Of a stretch of DNA of 9,108 nucleotides, positions 5,350 through 9,108 are shown one piece after another. The DNA lies in contig JABDQS010000032.1 in the NCBI GenBank assembly GCA_013042125.1, positions 1-9,108 of the forward strand, given 5' to 3'. Source of the stretch: Eudoraea sp. (GTDB lineage: Bacteria; Bacteroidota; Bacteroidia; Flavobacteriales; Flavobacteriaceae). The first letter of the stretch is position 1. Each line of letters starts with the position of its first letter. Under the pieces are notes generated by a model. That model did no database searches. It saw only the letters and a program-made list of their open reading frames with translations, and was not told the origin of the DNA. Position numbers and translations under genes: made by a program.

Positions 5350-7371
5350 ATGCAACCTTATGATTTTATCTCTGTAAAACTCAGTATTGCCTTAATTTTT
5401 GGTATCCTTATAGGGCGTTCTCTTGATATTTCAATATTTACTGCATTCCTGATCTTAGGAATTTCTTTATTTCTGGTTTTACTTTTCTTCATATTTGAAG
5501 CCTACAGAAAGGGAATTCTTTTTGGGTTAAGCATCTTGCTGGCCACTACTAATCTGGGCATCTTAACAGTTTCTTTGGCACAACCCAAACTATGGCCAGA
5601 TCATTATTCAAAAATCACTTTCACAGAGGACAGCATATGGGAGTTGCAACTCTCCAGAGTCCTAAAACCGAGTACATTTTCTGAAAGATATCTGTTTGAT
5701 GTGCGCTCATTAAATGGCACAGAATCCCGTGGCACACTATTGGCAAGTGCTAAAAAAGATTCGAACTTTGTCAAATACAAAGTAGATGACATCCTGTATT
5801 ATTGGGGGTCAATTCGTCCTATATCTCCTCCTGCCAACCCTCATCAATTTGCCTATGATGAATATATGGAAACCCAGGGTGTTTATGATCAGATACCTCT
5901 AAAGGCTGAGAATATTCTCAAAAGTTCCAAAAACATACATTCTCTGAAGGGCAAAGCTGCTTTGTTTCAATCATTCCTTCTCCGGGCGCTGGAGAGAACT
6001 TCCATAGAAAAGAAAGAGCTCGGCATTCTGCAAGCAATTTTGTTAGGACAAAGGAAAAACCTGGATGCATCTGTTTACGAGGATTATAAAAATGCAGGTG
6101 CTGCACACATATTGGCCGTATCCGGACTTCATATTGGCATCTTATTATTACTATTACAGGCCTTCTTAAAGCCATTGAAAGCCGTACGCCACGGAACATT
6201 GCTAACAATGGTCCTTGTTGTGATCGCATTGTGGTGTTATGCTTTCTTCACCGGTCTCTCCCCTTCTGTTGTCCGGGCCGTTACTATGTTCTCTTTTGTA
6301 ACCTACGCCCTGTCTCTGAATAGGCCAAGCAGTATTGTAAATATTCTGGCACTGTCGGTCTTTTTTATCTTACTCCTTCACCCTATGTTCCTGTTTCAGG
6401 TTGGGTTTCAGATGAGCTATGCAGCTGTCTTCGCTATTGTCTGGATCTATCCCATTTTAATGAAATTATGGAATCCAAGGCATTGGTTCCTGAGAAAATG
6501 CTGGCAACTTTTTGCTGTAAGCCTTGCGGCTCAGGCCGGCGTACTACCAATATCTATATTCTATTTTCATCAGTTTCCGGGACTCTTTTTTCTCTCCAAT
6601 ATTCTGATCGTTCCATTTCTTGGGATCTTACTTGGAATGGGACTTCTGGTGATCATCCTCTCGGCTATTAACATATTGCCAAACTTTATAGCTGTTCTTT
6701 ACAATTGGCTACTTAAAACTATGAATGAGGTAGTACAGTTTGTTGCCCGGCAAGAACAATTTATATTCGATGACTTGTCTATAGACTCCGTAACTCTGAT
6801 ACTTGGTTATATCTTACTTTATTTTATCATTACTGGGATACAGCAACGAAGATCTAAATGGGTGATCAACATAGGTATTTGCGTCCTAAGTATTCAGTTA
6901 TGGACGTTCCACCGGGCCTTTAGGAGTTCGCAAAAAGAGGGCATTGTAGTCTTACAGCAAATGGCAAATACTACCCTCCTTTATCAAAAAGGAAGGACAC
7001 TTCAGGTCATGTCCCGGGATAGTAGTCGCCTGGTATCTCTTGTGGGTAACTATGCCATCAAAGAGTTCATGGGAGCCATACAATACGGCAACATACCAAA
7101 TGTTTTTAGTTTTGATGGAAAGCAATGGATAGTGGTAGATAGTAGCGCTATTTTTCCTCCATATACTGCCGCGCCGGTAACTCTTTTAATGACCCAATCG
7201 CCGCGTATACATATGGAGAGATTACTCGCCACTGCACAACCAGAATTAGTGATCGCAGATGGTAGCAATTATCCCGCTGATATTGCCCGTTGGAAAAAGA
7301 GCTGCAAAAAACTTGGGTTGCCATTCTATGCTACAAGTGAAAAAGGAGCATATCTATTGAAAGCCGAATAA
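5350..7371 (+). CDS. comEC: ComEC/Rec2 family DNA-uptake channel protein lacking an intact metallo-beta-lactamase domain
   Basis: ComEC is the inner-membrane channel through which single-stranded DNA enters the cytoplasm in natural transformation. This 673-residue protein has two or three N-terminal membrane helices (about 8-80). A soluble DUF4131-type region follows (about 95-185), ending in NPHQFAYDEYMETQGVYDQI. Then comes the polytopic Competence domain (about 215-500) with LGQRKNL (232-238), HILAVSGLHIGIL (253-265) and TGLSPSVVRA (301-310), the strongest family signatures. After one more helix (about 504-520) comes a 150-residue soluble tail. In B. subtilis and many other bacteria this position holds a metallo-beta-lactamase domain. 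Here no FDVGQGD or HxHxDH metal motif is visible. Instead a reduced fold-like pattern remains (IVVLQQMANTTLLY, LLMTQSPRIHMERLL, LVIADGSNYP). This shorter architecture appears usual for Bacteroidota ComEC, so it is probably a lineage trait and not a broken gene. It is expected to be expressed with the upstream hydrolase. Its stop lies 3 bp from the convergent transporter stop. Confidence 0.95.
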   Translation: MQPYDFISVKLSIALIFGILIGRSLDISIFTAFLILGISLFLVLLFFIFEAYRKGILFGLSILLATTNLGILTVSLAQPKLWPDHYSKITFTEDSIWELQLSRVLKPSTFSERYLFDVRSLNGTESRGTLLASAKKDSNFVKYKVDDILYYWGSIRPISPPANPHQFAYDEYMETQGVYDQIPLKAENILKSSKNIHSLKGKAALFQSFLLRALERTSIEKKELGILQAILLGQRKNLDASVYEDYKNAGAAHILAVSGLHIGILLLLLQAFLKPLKAVRHGTLLTMVLVVIALWCYAFFTGLSPSVVRAVTMFSFVTYALSLNRPSSIVNILALSVFFILLLHPMFLFQVGFQMSYAAVFAIVWIYPILMKLWNPRHWFLRKCWQLFAVSLAAQAGVLPISIFYFHQFPGLFFLSNILIVPFLGILLGMGLLVIILSAINILPNFIAVLYNWLLKTMNEVVQFVARQEQFIFDDLSIDSVTLILGYILLYFIITGIQQRRSKWVINIGICVLSIQLWTFHRAFRSSQKEGIVVLQQMANTTLLYQKGRTLQVMSRDSSRLVSLVGNYAIKEFMGAIQYGNIPNVFSFDGKQWIVVDSSAIFPPYTAAPVTLLMTQSPRIHMERLLATAQPELVIADGSNYPADIARWKKSCKKLGLPFYATSEKGAYLLKAE

Positions 7372-7374
7372 GAT

Positions 7375-9108
7375 CTACCTAATTCCGTGCATCATGCGTT
7401 TAAGGGGTCCGTTAAGTACGATAGAGATAAGGCCGAGAAGTAAGCAGAGTATCGTAAAGATCAGGAAAAAGCTGCTCAAAGAATATTCGGCAGTGATCTC
7501 ATCTATCATTCCACCCAGGGTCCCTGCCATTTTTTGTCCTATGGCGATGGCAAGGTACCAGATACCAAACATAAATCCGATCATTCTGGGAGGAACCAGT
7601 TTACTGAGATAGGAAAGTCCTACAGGAGAAACACAGAGTTCACCCATGGTGATGAGAAGATAGGCAAAGATCAGATAGATCATACTTACAGAAGCTGTTG
7701 CCGCTCCCGGAGCTATGCTAAGGGTACCGAAAACCAGTACAGCAAAACCCAGTCCCTGCAGAATAAGTCCTATGCCGTATTTGTGAGCTGCACTGGGATT
7801 GTATTTGCTTTCCCACCAACGAGAAAACAAGGGTGCCAGGGTAATGATAAAGAAAGAATTCAAAATGGCGAACCAACTTGCCTCAACCTCGTTCCCTTCC
7901 TGGGAAAATTTTTCATAAAGACGAAATAATAGAAGTCCCCAAATACCAAGAAAAGCAATTCCCAGGGCAATGTTTGATAAAGCGATCCTTGAATACGTCT
8001 TTTTAAAGAGAAGATACAACACCCAGGTAATGATCATCATCGGAACAGTTGTGAGCAGTGCATCAACGATCTTGAAGATCATGGAGGCAGAGCCCGTAAG
8101 TGTTCTGTCCGTATAATCTCTTGCAAAGATCGTCATAGTGCCCAGGTTCTGTTCAAAGGTGGCAAAGAAGATCACCGTAAAGATCCCGAAAATAGAAACC
8201 GCAAAGATCCTGTTACGTACCAACTTGGTGTACCTGAGGGTTCTACTAATAATAAGTATCAAAAATAAGATCAATGCAAGCAGTACAGTAGCAGCAGATC
8301 CGTCTAATTCACTACCCGTATATGGCAGTTGAAAGGTAAAATCGAGGAAGTTTATATTTTCTATCTTCGAAAGCGGGTCATTGAAGAGGTATAAAAGACC
8401 TCCTAAGGACGATAAAATAATTAGAAGATAATCGAATCTGGTAAATGGGTTGAGCTTCTCCTCTGCTTCTGGCGTGGCAACCTCAACATTGTTATTTATA
8501 TCTGATTCCTTTATAGGTTTGTCCCCTATTCTACCAAAGAGGTTCCCCGCAAGCCAGAATTGAAGCATGCCAAGGAACATGAAGATCCCCGCAAGGCCAA
8601 ATCCCCATGACCATCCGTAATTTTCAGCGAGGTATCCGCAAAGCATCATTCCAAAAAATGCTCCTGCATTCACCCCCATATAAAAAATAGTATAGGCACC
8701 ATCTTTTTTAGATTCTTTGCCTCTATACATCTCCGAGATCACAGCAGTGATATTCGGCTTAAAAAATCCCGTTCCAATGACCAGAAGTGCAAGACCTGCA
8801 TAAAGAGACCAGACGGTTTCCAGTGCCATACAGGCATGACCCAGGGTCATTACCGCACATCCTATGATGATCGCTTTCTTATATCCAATTAGTTTGTCTG
8901 CTATATACCCCCCAAGGATAGGAGTTAAGTATAAAAGGGAGGCATAGGTGCCGATCAGGGCAAGGGCATGTTCTCTTGGCCATTCCCAACCCGGGTTGTC
9001 TCCAATGATGGGTGCGGTAAGGAATAAAACCAGTAGAACCCGCATTCCATAGAAGGAAAAGCGTTCCCACATTTCTGTGAAGAATAGAACGAAAAGTCCG
9101 GCGGGATG
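7375..9108 (-). CDS. POT/PTR family proton-coupled peptide transporter (5' end outside the window)
   Basis: This is an inner-membrane MFS symporter expected to import di- and tripeptides with protons. The 577 visible residues are open to the right edge. The codons before the first in-window ATG (9072) read HPAGLFVLFFTE, the normal continuation of the family N-terminus, so the true start lies beyond 9108 and only some 10-25 residues are missing. Signatures in visible numbering: E12-M-W-E15-R16-F (the ExxERF proton-coupling motif of helix 1); GTGFFKPN (112-119) with the helix-4 Lys117; FYMGVNAGAFFG (142-153), the PTR2 signature; FEQNLG with Glu319 (helix 7); and GELCVSPVGLSYLSKLVPPR (489-508). 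A hydrophilic linker (about 193-221) separates the two six-helix bundles. About 14 helices in total fit bacterial POT proteins. The substrate cannot be refined further. The gene converges on comEC with a 3-bp gap and has no visible terminator of its own. Confidence 0.96.
   Translation of the reverse strand, partial: HPAGLFVLFFTEMWERFSFYGMRVLLVLFLTAPIIGDNPGWEWPREHALALIGTYASLLYLTPILGGYIADKLIGYKKAIIIGCAVMTLGHACMALETVWSLYAGLALLVIGTGFFKPNITAVISEMYRGKESKKDGAYTIFYMGVNAGAFFGMMLCGYLAENYGWSWGFGLAGIFMFLGMLQFWLAGNLFGRIGDKPIKESDINNNVEVATPEAEEKLNPFTRFDYLLIILSSLGGLLYLFNDPLSKIENINFLDFTFQLPYTGSELDGSAATVLLALILFLILIISRTLRYTKLVRNRIFAVSIFGIFTVIFFATFEQNLGTMTIFARDYTDRTLTGSASMIFKIVDALLTTVPMMIITWVLYLLFKKTYSRIALSNIALGIAFLGIWGLLLFRLYEKFSQEGNEVEASWFAILNSFFIITLAPLFSRWWESKYNPSAAHKYGIGLILQGLGFAVLVFGTLSIAPGAATASVSMIYLIFAYLLITMGELCVSPVGLSYLSKLVPPRMIGFMFGIWYLAIAIGQKMAGTLGGMIDEITAEYSLSSFFLIFTILCLLLGLISIVLNGPLKRMMHGIR

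Noticed and set aside
5918..6229. 103-codon minus-strand frame inside comEC
   Set aside because: It overlaps the signature segment of the Competence domain in comEC, and its translation has no recognisable feature.
6862..7371. comEC read as truncated or a pseudogene because the beta-lactamase domain motifs are missing
   Set aside because: The frame is continuous to residue 673 with a coherent soluble tail and a normal stop. Similar shorter ComEC proteins without the metal motif are, to my knowledge, normal in Bacteroidota.
7534..7929. 131-codon open frame on the plus strand opposite the peptide transporter
   Set aside because: It lies fully antisense to a gene with clear POT motifs and its protein is polar, low in structure and without a recognisable domain. 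It is a by-product of the codon pattern of the real gene.
9070..9072. ATG at 9072 as the transporter start codon
   Set aside because: The codons between it and the right edge encode HPAGLFVLFFTE, the conserved family N-terminus, and the ExxER motif would be cut by this start. The gene is partial at the edge.

Overview
The window looks like ordinary chromosome from a member of the Bacteroidota, most likely a (marine) Flavobacteriaceae species. The reasons are moderate-to-low GC, A-rich leader regions with few strong Shine-Dalgarno sites, a -7-type promoter box of the Bacteroidetes form TAnnTTTG, two lipoproteins with short signal peptides, and a ComEC protein without the metallo-beta-lactamase domain. 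The assignment is an inference from protein character; no rRNA or other marker is present.

Layout. Bases 1-147 hold no recognisable gene, only a strong hairpin terminator (98-126) for the leftward gene that follows. A Prc/Tsp-type carboxy-terminal processing protease, predicted to be a lipoprotein, runs leftward (2277 to 148). A 194-bp divergent spacer separates it from a rightward block. That block is surE (nucleotidase), a 94-aa three-helix membrane protein of unknown function, and lpxB (lipid A disaccharide synthase). The surE stop overlaps the start of the 94-aa gene by 11 nt, and lpxB starts 1 nt after that gene ends. After a 115-bp spacer with a hairpin and a good -7 box come an NlpC/P60 cell-wall hydrolase lipoprotein and comEC (DNA-uptake channel), again 1 nt apart. 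The last gene is a leftward POT-family peptide:proton symporter that runs off the right edge. It converges on comEC with only 3 bp between the stop codons.

How the genes fit together. The common theme is the cell envelope: lipid A synthesis, an outer-membrane or periplasmic peptidoglycan hydrolase, envelope proteolysis, DNA import and peptide import. The most interesting inferences concern the pairs. The NlpC/P60 enzyme is apparently co-translated with comEC, which suggests local peptidoglycan opening for DNA uptake. A Prc homologue lies close by, and in E. coli Prc degrades the NlpC/P60 hydrolase MepS. The 94-aa protein fixed between surE and lpxB is the only gene with no recognised family.

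I found no mobile element, CRISPR array, tRNA/rRNA or phage gene, and no evidence of a wholly new system. The findings are modest and concern gene coupling, domain loss and small regulatory structures.
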